Source: Streptomyces sp. TLI_053
GTDB lineage: Bacteria; Actinomycetota; Actinomycetes; Streptomycetales; Streptomycetaceae
Assembly: GCF_900105395.1 (NCBI RefSeq)
Contig: NZ_LT629775.1
Coordinates: 8,273,501-8,337,500 of the forward strand
Length of the DNA stretch: 64,000 bases
Direction: 5' to 3'
A program made the position numbers and the translations under genes. The notes under the pieces were generated by a model, which ran no database searches, was not told the DNA's origin, and saw nothing but the letters and a program-made list of their open reading frames with translations. Of the stretch, positions 9,157 to 16,863 are shown in pieces; position 1 is the stretch's first letter; the number at the start of each line of letters is the position of its first letter.

Positions 9157-9549
9157 TCAGCTCTGGTTGTAGAAGCCGGTCTCGTCGAGCGGGCGGTCGA
9201 TGACCATCACCTCGACCTCCGCCGGGGTGAGCAGGAAGACCCGCTTGGCGATCCGCTCGATGCCGCCGCGGGTGCCGAAGATCAGGCCGGAGGCGAAGTC
9301 GACCATGCGCTTGGCCTCCGCCTCCTCCATCTCGGTCAGGTCCATGACGACCGGGATGCTCGCCCGGATGTGCTCGCCGACCGTACGGGCCGCCTCGAAC
9401 CCGGTCGGCCGCAGGGAGACGATCTTCGTCGGGGCGGGCGAGGACGACACCGTCTCCTGCTCGACCCACTCGTCGTCGTACACCGCGGCCGGGTAGCTCC
9501 CGGAGGGCATCAGCCACCCGTTGTGGTGCTCGTCGCGAAGTGCTCCCAT
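9157..9549 (-). CDS. SepF-like cell division protein
   Basis: 130-residue cytoplasmic protein with the SepF fold. The hallmark stretch runs from about residue 42: KIVSLRPTGFEAARTVGEHI, then a VVMDLTEME strand, the helix AKRMVDFASGLIFG, and GGIERIAKRVFLLTPAEVEV. SepF binds FtsZ and the membrane. It lacks the long acidic linker of the canonical SepF encoded next to ftsZ and sits away from any division genes. It therefore resembles the extra SepF-like paralogues of Streptomyces (SflA/SflB), which influence FtsZ assembly during sporulation septation. Which paralogue it matches cannot be settled here. It is monocistronic, with its own terminator at 9094-9126. Confident as to family. Confidence 0.88.
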   Translation of the reverse strand: MGALRDEHHNGWLMPSGSYPAAVYDDEWVEQETVSSSPAPTKIVSLRPTGFEAARTVGEHIRASIPVVMDLTEMEEAEAKRMVDFASGLIFGTRGGIERIAKRVFLLTPAEVEVMVIDRPLDETGFYNQS

Positions 9550-9902
9550 GCCGCGCCTCCCTGCCTCTGTTCCGTACAGGTCCCCCGGTGCGCGTGTCCT
9601 TTTGACACGTCATCCACTCGTCGGAACTGTCCGAGTATCGCACTGATCACCGGTGTCGTGCCCGCTCGCGCGGTCCGTACGAGTCGCGCCGCGCCGGGGC
9701 CCCGGGTGGACCCGGGCACCAGTTGCGACGCGGGGGAACGACGTACGGTTGCGCGCGTAGACCATATCGGTCGCGGTCACCGCGCAATTGACCTACTGTC
9801 AACAATGCGGGAACGATTTCACACGGGACCGACAACGACCCCGACCGGCCGAGCGGATTTGATCTCCCGCGCGCCCGGCGTGCCGGATCGGACGCCCGGC
9901 GC
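9550..9902. other. Gene-poor gap upstream of the sepF-like gene
   Basis: No convincing coding region on either strand. The part nearest 9550 should hold the promoter of the sepF-like gene. A small inverted repeat TTGAC-N5-GTCAA lies at 9788-9802 in a local AT-richer patch; its role is unknown. Confidence 0.5.
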
Positions 9903-10751
9903 TCAGTCAGTAACCGTGCGCCGCCGCCGGGCAGCGGCCCGTCCGACCTGGGCCAGGGTCGCCAGCCCGAGCAGTCCGAGCGCCCCGACGGAGAGCAGGA
10001 AGCCGGTCGATCCGGGCTCGCGCGCGGTGGCCGCCGCCGCGACGTAGACCGCGGTGACCGGGACCACCCCGAGCGCGGTCGCCCCGATGAAGGAGCCGAA
10101 CCGGACCCCGGAGACGGCGGCGCCGTAGTTGGCCGCCTGGAACGGCAGGCCGGGGAACAGCCGGAGCAGCAGGACGCTGCGGAAGCCCTGGTCGGTGAAG
10201 CGCCGGTCCAGCGCCACCAGTACGCGCCCGCGCAGCAGGCGGCGCAGCGCGTCCTGTCCCAGCCAGCGGGCGAGCCCGAAGGCTGCGGCCGCGCCGAGGG
10301 TGGTGCCCAGGACGGCGAGCAGCAGGCCCTCCTGCAGTCCGAGCAGCAGTCCGGCGGCCGCGTTCAGGGCGGGCCGGGGGAAGAACGCCACCGTTCCCAC
10401 CGCGTACACCGCGGCGAACAGGGGTCCGCGCCAGTACCAGGGCATCCCGTGGGACAGTCCGCCGTCGAGCAGGGCGGTGGGGCTCCACAGCAGCAGCGAT
10501 CCGGCCGCCGCGCCGAGGATCGCCACCAGTACGGCGAACCGCGGCCAGGGCGAGCGGGCCGGCTGCCCCTCGGCCGGGGCCGGGGCCGGGGCCGGGGTCG
10601 GGGTTCCGGTGCCGACGGGAGCCGCGCCGTGTTCCGGGGCGGATCCGGTCGCCGGTGCGGGGCCGTCGGCCGGAACGGATCCGATGGCCGTGGCGGAGCC
10701 GTCGGCCGGCGCGGGGCCGGGCGGCGGCGGGGAGGTCACGGGTGCGGGCAC
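9903..10751 (-). CDS. TVP38/TMEM64 family (DedA-like/VTT domain) membrane protein
   Basis: About 282 residues from a GTG start. The first 65 residues are a low-complexity Pro/Ala/Gly-rich cytoplasmic tail (GTGTPTPAPAPAPAEG). Then come five to six membrane segments with the VTT-domain features FFPRPALNAAAGLLLGLQEG, a helix beginning GTTLGAAAAFGLARWLG, and LRLFPGLPFQAANYGAAVSG. The last resembles the conserved 'R..P..P....N...G' element of the family. Relatives are implicated in lipid scrambling and membrane homeostasis; in bacteria the role is not settled. The nearest minus-strand gene upstream is separated by a strong hairpin (10774-10810), so this is probably its own transcript. Confidence 0.85.
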   Translation of the reverse strand: MPAPVTSPPPPGPAPADGSATAIGSVPADGPAPATGSAPEHGAAPVGTGTPTPAPAPAPAEGQPARSPWPRFAVLVAILGAAAGSLLLWSPTALLDGGLSHGMPWYWRGPLFAAVYAVGTVAFFPRPALNAAAGLLLGLQEGLLLAVLGTTLGAAAAFGLARWLGQDALRRLLRGRVLVALDRRFTDQGFRSVLLLRLFPGLPFQAANYGAAVSGVRFGSFIGATALGVVPVTAVYVAAAATAREPGSTGFLLSVGALGLLGLATLAQVGRAAARRRRTVTD

Positions 10752-10773
10752 CGCTCGAGCGTAACCGGGTCGC

Positions 10774-10810
10774 CCGCCGGCCCGGGACGTGGGTGGTCCC
10801 GGGCCGGCGG
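10774..10810 (-). terminator. Strong hairpin behind the ricin-fold lectin gene
   Basis: A perfect 15-bp inverted repeat (10774-10788 and 10796-10810, arms CCGCCGGCCCGGGAC / GTCCCGGGCCGGCGG) has a 7-nt loop and no U-tract. It lies 21 bp past the lectin stop and upstream of the TVP38 gene. U-less hairpins of this kind commonly act as terminators in Streptomyces. Confidence 0.7.
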
Positions 10811-10830
10811 GGAGGGCGGAGCGGCCGGGC

Positions 10831-11469
10831 TCAGCCCCGGGCGGTGGGCACGGACCCGTAGAACCACCACTGGTTGAGCCCGTAGGTCTGCGGCCACTGG
10901 ATCACCGGGGTGCCGTCCGCCGGGGAGGCACCCTGGACGTCCAGGTTGAGGCCGCTGTTGACGTTGGTCAGGTTGTAGACACCGGCGTGGTGGACGAGGG
11001 TCTGGGTCCACTTCTGGTTGGCGCCGCCGTTGCAGGGCCAGATGATCGCCTGCACACCCCCGTCGGTGCTGAACCGGGGGATGTCCAGGCACTTGCCGCT
11101 GGCCACGCTGACCAACTCGCCGGCCTCGGTCCAGTACCACTGCTGGTTGGTGCCGCCGTTGCAGGTCCACTGTTCGACGAGGGTGCCGGAGGCGGTGCTC
11201 TGCCCGGTGACGTCCAGGCACTTCTGGGTGTCGGAGGGGTTGGCGGTGATGACCGTCATCGGGGCGGTGGCGGCGAGGGCGGCTGCGGCCGCGGTGGTGG
11301 CGGAGCCGCTCGGGCGGGCGGAGCCGATGGGGTCGGCGGGGCCGCCGGGCCGGGACGCGGAGGTGGGGGTGGGAGCGGGGGCGGCGGTGGCCGGCGCCGC
11401 GAGGACGGCGGCGAGAGTGAGGGTGAGGGCGCCGGCGGCGAGCGCGGCGGCGGAGCGAGGGCGGGTCAT
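10831..11469 (-). CDS. Secreted ricin B-type (beta-trefoil) lectin
   Basis: 212 residues. The N-terminus MTRPRSAAALAAGALTLTLA is a Sec signal peptide with a likely cut after APATAAPA, followed by a Pro/Thr/Ser-rich stretch. The rest is one ricin B-lectin domain with the repeated QxW elements: KCLDVTGQSTASGTLVEQWTC, then NQQWYW, KCLDIPRF, NQKWTQT, and a third subdomain ending NQWWFYG. Cysteine pairs sit in the first two subdomains. Such domains bind galactose, xylan or other polysaccharides, usually attached to a hydrolase. Here the domain stands alone, so it may be a carbohydrate-binding or adhesion protein. A GAGGGG ribosome site lies in front of ATG 11469. Confidence 0.9.
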   Translation of the reverse strand: MTRPRSAAALAAGALTLTLAAVLAAPATAAPAPTPTSASRPGGPADPIGSARPSGSATTAAAAALAATAPMTVITANPSDTQKCLDVTGQSTASGTLVEQWTCNGGTNQQWYWTEAGELVSVASGKCLDIPRFSTDGGVQAIIWPCNGGANQKWTQTLVHHAGVYNLTNVNSGLNLDVQGASPADGTPVIQWPQTYGLNQWWFYGSVPTARG

Positions 11470-11600
11470 GGGGTTCCCCTCGATGGGTGGCTTCGAGAAC
11501 GCGGTGCCGAGGTGACCGACGGCCGGCGGCCCGAAGAGGTTGCACGCGATGTGACGAAAGATTAGAAGCCCGCCGGCCGATCCGGCCTCGGGCGCGCGGA

Positions 11601-11629
11601 GGCCGGGCACGTGGGGTGCGTGCCCGGCC
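11601..11629 (-). terminator. Hairpin terminator of the MFS gene at 11652
   Basis: A perfect 11-bp stem (GGCCGGGCACG 11601-11611, CGTGCCCGGCC 11619-11629) with a 7-nt loop, 23 bp past the stop of the MFS gene. No U-tract. Confidence 0.65.
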
Positions 11630-11651
11630 GTGAACGCGGGTGGTCCCGGGG

Positions 11652-12962
11652 TCAGCCCGCCGGGGCGTTCGGCCCGGAGCCCCCGGGCACCGCTTCCCGC
11701 GCGGACCGTTCGCCGACGACCGGTTCCCGGGTGCCCGGACCGCCCGCCGCGGCCGCCGCTGCCGTGCCGCCCGGGGTCCGGCCGCCCTCGGCCCGGCGCA
11801 GCGCGCCGGCCGCGAGCAGCAGGGCGAACGAGAGCGCGGTGACCACTCCGAAGGAGACGGTGAGCGAGGACGCCTGGGCCAGGCCGCCGACGATGGCGGG
11901 TGCGATCAGCCCCGAGGTGTAGGTGACGGTGGCGACCCCTGCGATGGCCTGGCTCGGGTTGTCGCCGATCCGGCCCGCCGCCGCGAAGGCCAGCGGGACG
12001 ACCACGGCGACGCCGATCCCGATCAGCGCGAAACCGGGGATCGCGAGCGCGGGCCGGTCCGCCACGACCACCAGCAGACCGCCGGTCGTGGCGACGGCGC
12101 CGCTGAGCCGGGCCGCACGGACGGCGCCCATCCGGCCGATCACCGCGTCGCCGGCCAGCCGGCCGGCCGCCATGGTGAGCGCGAACGCCGTGTACGCCGC
12201 GGCCGCCACGGTGGGCGAGGCGCCGGTGACGTCGCGCAGGTAGACACCGCTCCAGTCCATCGACGCGCCCTCGGCGAAGACCGCGCAGAAGCCGACCATG
12301 CCGATCACCAGCGAACTGCGCGGCGGCAGGGCGAACCGCGGCGGCTCCTCGGCCTGCTCGGGCGCCCGCAGATCGGGCAGAGCGGCGCAGACCGGCTGGG
12401 CGAGGGCCAGCAGCAGGACGGCCGCCACGGCGAGCTGGAGCCGCGGGTCGAAGGACCGGTGGGCCGCGAGGATGCCGATGCCGGAGGCGACCAGGCCGCC
12501 CGCGCTCCACATGCCGTGCAGCCCGGACATGATCGAGCGGCCGAGCCGCTGCTCGATCTCCACGCCCTGCGCGTTCATCGCCACGTCGGACATGCCGGCT
12601 GTCGCCCCGTAGGCCAGCAGGGCGAGGCAGAGCACCGGCAGCGAGGGTGCGAGTACGGGCAGGGCGACGCTCAGGCAGCAGAGCGAGAGCAGGACGCGCA
12701 CCGCGGCCCGTCCGCCCCAGCGGTGCACGAAGCGGCCGGCCAGGGGCATGGCGAGGGACGAGCCGATCGCCGGCATCACCAGGGCCAGTCCGAGCTGGCC
12801 GGGGGAGAGGCCCAGATGGTGCTGGATCCAGGGGATCCGGCTGACGAAGGTGCCACCGACGGCGCCGTGCACGCCGAAGACGAGGGCGACGGCGACGCGG
12901 GCCCGGCGGGCGGCGTCCGGCGTGCCCAGGGGAGCTGGGCCTGTGGTCGGGCTGGTGGTCAT
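11652..12962 (-). CDS. MFS transporter, 12-TM, divergent from a ROK repressor
   Basis: 436 residues with about 12 hydrophobic segments and MFS features: FGVHGAVGGTFVSRIPWIQHHLG in the first helix region and the loop PLAGRFVHRWGGRAAVR. MSDVAMNAQGVEIEQRLGRS is seen in members related to E. coli YbjJ and to FucP-like sugar permeases. The C-terminus is Gly/Pro-rich. The gene is divergent from the ROK regulator at 13172, with two overlapping inverted repeats in the 209-bp gap. ROK repressors mostly answer to sugars, so a sugar or sugar-derivative carrier is plausible. This is inference; the sequence does not fix import or export. Confidence 0.88.
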   Translation of the reverse strand: MTTSPTTGPAPLGTPDAARRARVAVALVFGVHGAVGGTFVSRIPWIQHHLGLSPGQLGLALVMPAIGSSLAMPLAGRFVHRWGGRAAVRVLLSLCCLSVALPVLAPSLPVLCLALLAYGATAGMSDVAMNAQGVEIEQRLGRSIMSGLHGMWSAGGLVASGIGILAAHRSFDPRLQLAVAAVLLLALAQPVCAALPDLRAPEQAEEPPRFALPPRSSLVIGMVGFCAVFAEGASMDWSGVYLRDVTGASPTVAAAAYTAFALTMAAGRLAGDAVIGRMGAVRAARLSGAVATTGGLLVVVADRPALAIPGFALIGIGVAVVVPLAFAAAGRIGDNPSQAIAGVATVTYTSGLIAPAIVGGLAQASSLTVSFGVVTALSFALLLAAGALRRAEGGRTPGGTAAAAAAGGPGTREPVVGERSAREAVPGGSGPNAPAG

Positions 12963-13117
12963 CCGGTTCTTCCCTCCCCGCCGCGTGCCGCGGCGGTGCC
13001 CCGTGGACGGTGGCTTCGATGGTCCTGCCGACGGCCGCGCTTGTCAGCGGGTGGCGTCGCGGCGGCGGGCTGTGCCCGGCCGGTCGCTGGTCCGGAAGGT
13101 GCGCCGGGCGACGGTTC

Positions 13118-13145
13118 GATAAATTATCAGGAAGGGACCCTGATA
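13118..13145. promoter_or_regulatory. Overlapping inverted repeats: likely ROK operator
   Basis: GATAA-A-TTATC (13118-13128) is directly followed by, and overlaps, TATCAGG-N7-CCTGATA (13125-13145). The pair lies 27 bp before the ROK start and between the divergent MFS and ROK genes, in the only AT-rich patch of the gap. An autorepressed bidirectional operator is the simplest reading. Confidence 0.7.
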
Positions 13146-13171
13146 GAAAGACTCTGGAAGGATGTGCGGCC

Positions 13172-14380
13172 ATGACCACCGCGCGCACGGCCACCCCGAG
13201 CACCGCCCGGGCGATCAACGACCGCCTGGCGCTCAACCTGCTGCTCGACCAAGGACCCCTCACGGCGACCGAGCTGCGCGACCTCACCGGGCTCTCCCGG
13301 CCCACCGTCGCCGACCTGCTCGACCGGCTCGGCCGCAGCGGCCTGGTCGCCGTCGTCGGCGAACGCGGCGAGCAGCGGCGCGGCCCCAACGCCCGTCTCT
13401 ACGCACTGGTCGCCTCCCGCGCCCACCTCGCCGCCTTCGACGTCCGCTCCGGCGGGGTCTCCCTGGTCGTCGCCGACCTGGCCGGGCGGACCCTGGCCGC
13501 CGCCGACCTCGCGGTCGAGGACCCGGGCGCCGACCCCGCCGCGCACCGCGCCGCCGCCGACCGGATCGTCCGCACCCTGCTCGACACCGCCCGCCGGGCC
13601 GAGGTCCCGCACCTGCACACCGTCGCCGTCGGCGCCCCCGGCCTGGTCGACCCCGCCACCGGGCGGCTCCAGTCCACCGGCGACCTTCCCGCCTGGCACG
13701 CCGACCTCCTCGCCGCCCTGCGCGAGCTGCCCGGCACCGAGGTGATCCTGGAGAACGAGGTCAACCTCGCCGGGCGGGCCGAGTACCGGACCGGCGCCGC
13801 CCGGGGACGGGACGACTTCGTCCTCGTCTGGCTCGGCCACAGCGTCGGCGCCGCGGTCGTGCTGGACGGCAGGCTGCGCCGCGGCGTCGGCGGCGGCGCC
13901 GGCGAGATCTGCTTCCTGCCCGTGCCCGGCACCACGGCGCTGCCCACCGCCACCGGCTGCGAGGGCGGCTTCCACGGTCTGGTCGGCAGTGCGGCGGTCT
14001 GCGCGCTGGCCCGGGCCCACGGCCTGCCCGCGGACCCGGCCGACGACGCGGCGGCCGCCGAGGCCGCCGTCCGCGCCGCCCTCGAGTCGCTCGGCGACGG
14101 GCGGCCCGGCGCGGTCTTCCTCGACGAGCTGGCCGAGCGGATCGCGCTCGGCACCTCGGCCATCTGCGTCGTCCTGGACCCCGGCTGCGTCGTGCTGGGC
14201 GGTGAGGTCGGCCGGGCCGGTGGGGAGGAGCTCGCCGTCCGGGTGGAACGGCGGCTGGCCGCCCTCTCGCCGGTGCGCACCGAGGTCCGCGCGGGCGAGG
14301 CGGGCGGCGGCGCGATCCTCGGCGGCGCGGTCCTCACCGCCGGCGACGCCGTCCGCCGCGACCTCTTCGGCGAGCCGTAG
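13172..14380 (+). CDS. ROK family transcriptional repressor (NagC/XylR type)
   Basis: 402 residues. The N-terminal winged helix-turn-helix (about residues 12-75) reads LLLDQGPLTATELRDLTGLSRPTVADLLDRL. It is followed by a ROK sugar-kinase-like fold: VAVGAPGLVDPATGRLQS, the ENEVNLAGRAEYR segment, a nucleotide-type loop LVWLGHSVGAAVVLDG, and GGGAGEICFLPVPG. The consensus ROK zinc motif (CxCGxxGCxE) is absent: only TGCEGGFHGLVGS remains, so the zinc site is degenerate, as in many Streptomyces ROK regulators. GGAAGGA at 13156-13162 precedes ATG 13172. Divergent MFS gene and operator-like repeats suggest it controls sugar transport. The inducer is not identifiable. Confidence 0.9.
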   Translation: MTTARTATPSTARAINDRLALNLLLDQGPLTATELRDLTGLSRPTVADLLDRLGRSGLVAVVGERGEQRRGPNARLYALVASRAHLAAFDVRSGGVSLVVADLAGRTLAAADLAVEDPGADPAAHRAAADRIVRTLLDTARRAEVPHLHTVAVGAPGLVDPATGRLQSTGDLPAWHADLLAALRELPGTEVILENEVNLAGRAEYRTGAARGRDDFVLVWLGHSVGAAVVLDGRLRRGVGGGAGEICFLPVPGTTALPTATGCEGGFHGLVGSAAVCALARAHGLPADPADDAAAAEAAVRAALESLGDGRPGAVFLDELAERIALGTSAICVVLDPGCVVLGGEVGRAGGEELAVRVERRLAALSPVRTEVRAGEAGGGAILGGAVLTAGDAVRRDLFGEP

Positions 14381-14407
14381 CGGCGGGCGCCGGGGCGGGT
14401 TGACGAA

Positions 14408-14607
14408 ACTTTGCAAAGTTCCGCACTTTGCAAAGTGCCTCTTCGGGCGGGCCGGGAGGACTTTGCAAAGTGCCCCGGAGCCGGGTTGACAGAACTTTGC
14501 AAAGTGCATTCGGGCAAGGCCGCCGGGGCCTTGCGAAGTGCTGCTGAGCTGCTCCGATGCGACTTTGCAAAGTGTTTCGTCGCAAGGTTGACGGGACTTT
14601 GCAAAGT
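14408..14607. repeat. Array of the 12-bp palindrome ACTTTGCAAAGT on a 34-bp pitch
   Basis: Six exact copies start at 14408, 14425, 14460, 14494, 14562 and 14596. A degenerate copy (9/12) fills the empty slot at 14528. The steps are 17, 35, 34, 34, 34 and 34 bp, so all copies sit on one 34-bp register with a half-step at the start. Spacers (22-23 bp) are not conserved, except that GGTTGAC precedes copies 1, 4 and 6. The stretch is intergenic (ROK stop 14380, next start 14885). Because 34 is not a multiple of 3, the palindrome alternately reads as LCKV and FAKC, which argues against coding. It looks like a multi-site protein-binding region; the binder is unknown. Confidence 0.9.
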
Positions 14608-14884
14608 GTTCCGGGGGGCGGGGCCGGAGGGCGGCGGGGGCGAGGAGGGCGGGAGGAGCGCTCGAGCCGACGCCGAGGAGGAGGCGAGCAGCGGAGGTGA
14701 GGGGGCGGGCGGCGGGGGGTGAGGTGGGGGCCGGCGCGGACCGGGGCTTCACGGGGTGGGTGCCCGGTGCGGCAGGATGGGCGGCGGGCCCGGGCCGGCC
14801 GACGGACGGTCGGCCCGATCAGCGGTCCGCCCGTCGGGCCGCGCGCCCGCCGGACCGTCCGAACCACCGTCAGGAGTCGCAACC

Positions 14885-15301
14885 ATGGGCCACCCAGGGG
14901 CACCGGCCAACCCGTACCGGATCGGCGAGGCCGCCGCGCTGCTCGGCGTGAGCGCCGACACCATGCGCCGCTGGGTGGACGCCGGCCGGGTCGTCGCCGA
15001 GCGCGACGAGCACGGCCACCGGATCATCGCGGGCGCCCGACTGGCCGCCTTCGCGCGTGAGCTGGCCCGCCCGGAGACCGCCGCGGCCGAGGGTCGTCCT
15101 TCCTCGGCCCGCAACCGCTTCCCGGGCATCGTCACCGCCGTGGTGCTGGGCGACGTCGCCGCCCAGGTGGAGATCCAGGCCGGGCCGTTCCGCGTGGTGT
15201 CGCTGATCAGCCGGGAGTCGGCGGAGGAACTGGAGCTGGTGCCCGGAGCACCCGCGACTGCTGTCATCAAATCGACCAATGTGATGATCGAACGACGATG
15301 A
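14885..15301 (+). CDS. MerR-like HTH protein fused to a TOBE/molbindin domain
   Basis: 138 residues. The N-terminal helix-turn-helix (residues about 10-55) reads YRIGEAAALLGVSADTMRRWVDAGRVVAERDEHGHRII, an excisionase/MerR-like motif. The C-terminal half is a single TOBE (molbindin) domain: NRFPGIVTAVVLGDVAAQVEIQAGPFRVVSLISRESAEELELVPG, ending AVIKSTNVMIERR. Proteins of this build bind molybdate or tungstate and are thought to report its level, usually beside modABC genes. No mod genes are in view, although only one strand neighbour is short of the next unit. AGGAG at 14872-14876 precedes ATG. Its position right after the palindrome array makes it the nearest candidate for a DNA-binding partner of that array, which is speculation. 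Confidence 0.88.
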   Translation: MGHPGAPANPYRIGEAAALLGVSADTMRRWVDAGRVVAERDEHGHRIIAGARLAAFARELARPETAAAEGRPSSARNRFPGIVTAVVLGDVAAQVEIQAGPFRVVSLISRESAEELELVPGAPATAVIKSTNVMIERR

Positions 15302-15509
15302 TCGACCGGGCCGGGCGACCGGGGCGGGGTGGGCGACCGTGCCCGAGCCACCGGGTCCGAGTCGCCGGGTCCGCATCACCGCTGCCGAGTCACTGGCCCC
15401 CGGGCCATCGGCCCCGACCGCTCGAGCCTGAACCCGACGTCGAACCTGTACCCGAGGTCGAGCCCGCGCCCGAGGTCGAGCCCGCGCCCGCCGACGAGAG
15501 GACCGCCCG

Positions 15510-15965
15510 ATGCCCCACCCCCCGCTGCCCTCCACCCAGAGCGCCGTCCTCGCGGTCGAGGCGATGGCCGCCCGGCACGCCCGCGAGGTGAGCACCACCC
15601 ACGACATCGGCCGGGACCGGACCTTCGCCGGACTGGTCGGCACCGACGCCGCGGGCGCGGGTGCGGACGAACTCGCCGCGATACCGCACGAGGCACTGGT
15701 CGAGATCGCCGGTCCGCCCGAGGTCACCGTTCGGCTCTTCGTCCACGACGAGGCCCTCGTCACCGTGGAGCACGTGCCTTTCGACGTGCCCCGCGACAGC
15801 GTCCCGGCCTTCCTGAACTCCGTCTGGACCGGCCTGGTCCACGTCCGGCAACGTGTCTTCCCGCCCTCGTGCACCATGATCGTCACCGTGCCGGGGGAGC
15901 CGAGCTACCGCGAGCCCGTCACCGCGCTCACCCTGACGCCCTGGCTCACCAGGAGAATCCGCTGA
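15510..15965 (+). CDS. Hypothetical protein
   Basis: 151 residues, ATG preceded by GAGAGGA. It is cytoplasmic, with no membrane segment and no motif I recognise. The segment VTVRLFVHDEALVTVEHVPFDVPRDSVPAFLNSVWTGLVHVR suggests a compact alpha/beta domain, and codon usage is typical of a real gene. The 208 bp before it hold a short direct repeat (CCCGAGGTCGAGCCCGCG, about 15450-15490) but no gene. It lies between the HTH-TOBE gene and GDPD on the same strand; no functional link is evident. Confidence 0.65.
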   Translation: MPHPPLPSTQSAVLAVEAMAARHAREVSTTHDIGRDRTFAGLVGTDAAGAGADELAAIPHEALVEIAGPPEVTVRLFVHDEALVTVEHVPFDVPRDSVPAFLNSVWTGLVHVRQRVFPPSCTMIVTVPGEPSYREPVTALTLTPWLTRRIR

Positions 15966-16038
15966 CCGGGCGTCCGCGACCGCCCCTCCGGCCGACGGGT
16001 CCACCTGCCGGCTCCCCGACGAGCCCCCCACAAGCCCC

Positions 16039-16135
16039 TTGACGCTCCCACCGACGAGTCTCCTGACGCTCCCACCGACCAGCCCACCGACCAGCCCACC
16101 GACAAGTCCACCGACCAGCCCACCGACGAGCCGAA
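16039..16135. repeat. 12-bp tandem repeat encoding Pro-Pro-Thr-Ser if translated
   Basis: Units close to CCCACCGACCAG are repeated head to tail just before the GDPD start, some changed to GACGAG or GACAAG. The period of 12 keeps frame with the downstream gene. A TTG start at 16039 would therefore give the enzyme an N-terminal (PPTS)n tail. No ribosome site supports that start, so I treat this as an untranslated leader, with the tail as the alternative. Confidence 0.65.
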
Positions 16136-16137
16136 CG

Positions 16138-16863
16138 ATGAACGGACCGATGACCGCTTCCGCCGCCCGCCGCCCCGTGCTCGCCGTCGCCCACCGCGGC
16201 GACCCCTACCGCCACCGCGAGAACACCCTCCCCTCCGTCGAGTCCGCGTTCGCGGCCGGCGCCGACGCCGTCGAGGTGGACGTCCGGCTGACCCGCGACC
16301 GGGTCCCCGTCCTGCTGCACGACGCCACCCTCGAGCGGCTCTGGGACGACCCGCGCCCGCTCTCCCGGCTCACCGCCGAGCAGCTCGACGGGATCGGCGG
16401 CGGCCGCCACCGCGTCCCCACCCTCGCCGAGGCGCTCAAGACCGCCGCCGAGACCCCCGGCGGCCGGCTGCTCCTCGACCTCGACGACGCCGGCCCGGTC
16501 GCCGCCACCTGGGAGGTGGTCGTCGGCCTCGGCGCCGAGCGGCGGGTGGGCTTCTGCGGCCCGGCCACCGCCATGCTGGCCGTCCGGGCACTCGCCCCCG
16601 AGGCCGAGATCGCCCTCACCTGGAAGCAGCCCCGGCTGCCCGCCCGCGCCCTGCTCGACGATCTGCGCCCCCGCTGGATCAACCCGCCGTTCGGCCTCGC
16701 CAGCCCCGAGTTCACCGCCGCCGCCCACCGGGCCGGGCTGGAGGTCTCCACCTGGACCGCCGACCTGCGCCGCACCATGCGCAAGCTGGGCGCGGCCGGC
16801 GTCGACTCGATCACCACCAACCGGATCGCCCTGCTGCGCGCCGTCCTGGACGGCCGCCGGTGA
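16138..16863 (+). CDS. Glycerophosphodiester phosphodiesterase (GDPD)
   Basis: About 241 residues of the GDPD TIM-barrel family, which hydrolyses glycerophosphodiesters to glycerol-3-phosphate and an alcohol. Catalytic features are present: AHRGDPYRHRENTLPSV (His-Arg of the active site and the ENT metal-binding Glu), ADAVEVDVRLTRD (Glu and Asp metal ligands) and LLHDATLERLW (second catalytic His). No signal peptide, so it is cytoplasmic. ATG 16138 is chosen; ATG 16150 is also possible, and a TTG at 16039 would add a PPTS repeat tail. The stop overlaps the start of the next gene by 4 bp, so the two are translationally coupled. Confidence 0.92.
   Translation: MNGPMTASAARRPVLAVAHRGDPYRHRENTLPSVESAFAAGADAVEVDVRLTRDRVPVLLHDATLERLWDDPRPLSRLTAEQLDGIGGGRHRVPTLAEALKTAAETPGGRLLLDLDDAGPVAATWEVVVGLGAERRVGFCGPATAMLAVRALAPEAEIALTWKQPRLPARALLDDLRPRWINPPFGLASPEFTAAAHRAGLEVSTWTADLRRTMRKLGAAGVDSITTNRIALLRAVLDGRR

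Noticed and set aside
9647..9835. 62-codon minus-strand frame upstream of the sepF-like gene
   Set aside because: Arg/Pro-rich translation without motif or ribosome site; the region is more likely promoter.
14408..14607. Possible CRISPR array or coding repeat (LCKV/FAKC) behind the ROK gene
   Set aside because: Palindromes are 12 bp with 22-bp spacers, too short for CRISPR; no cas genes. The 34-bp period shifts the frame each time, so a repeat protein is not maintained.
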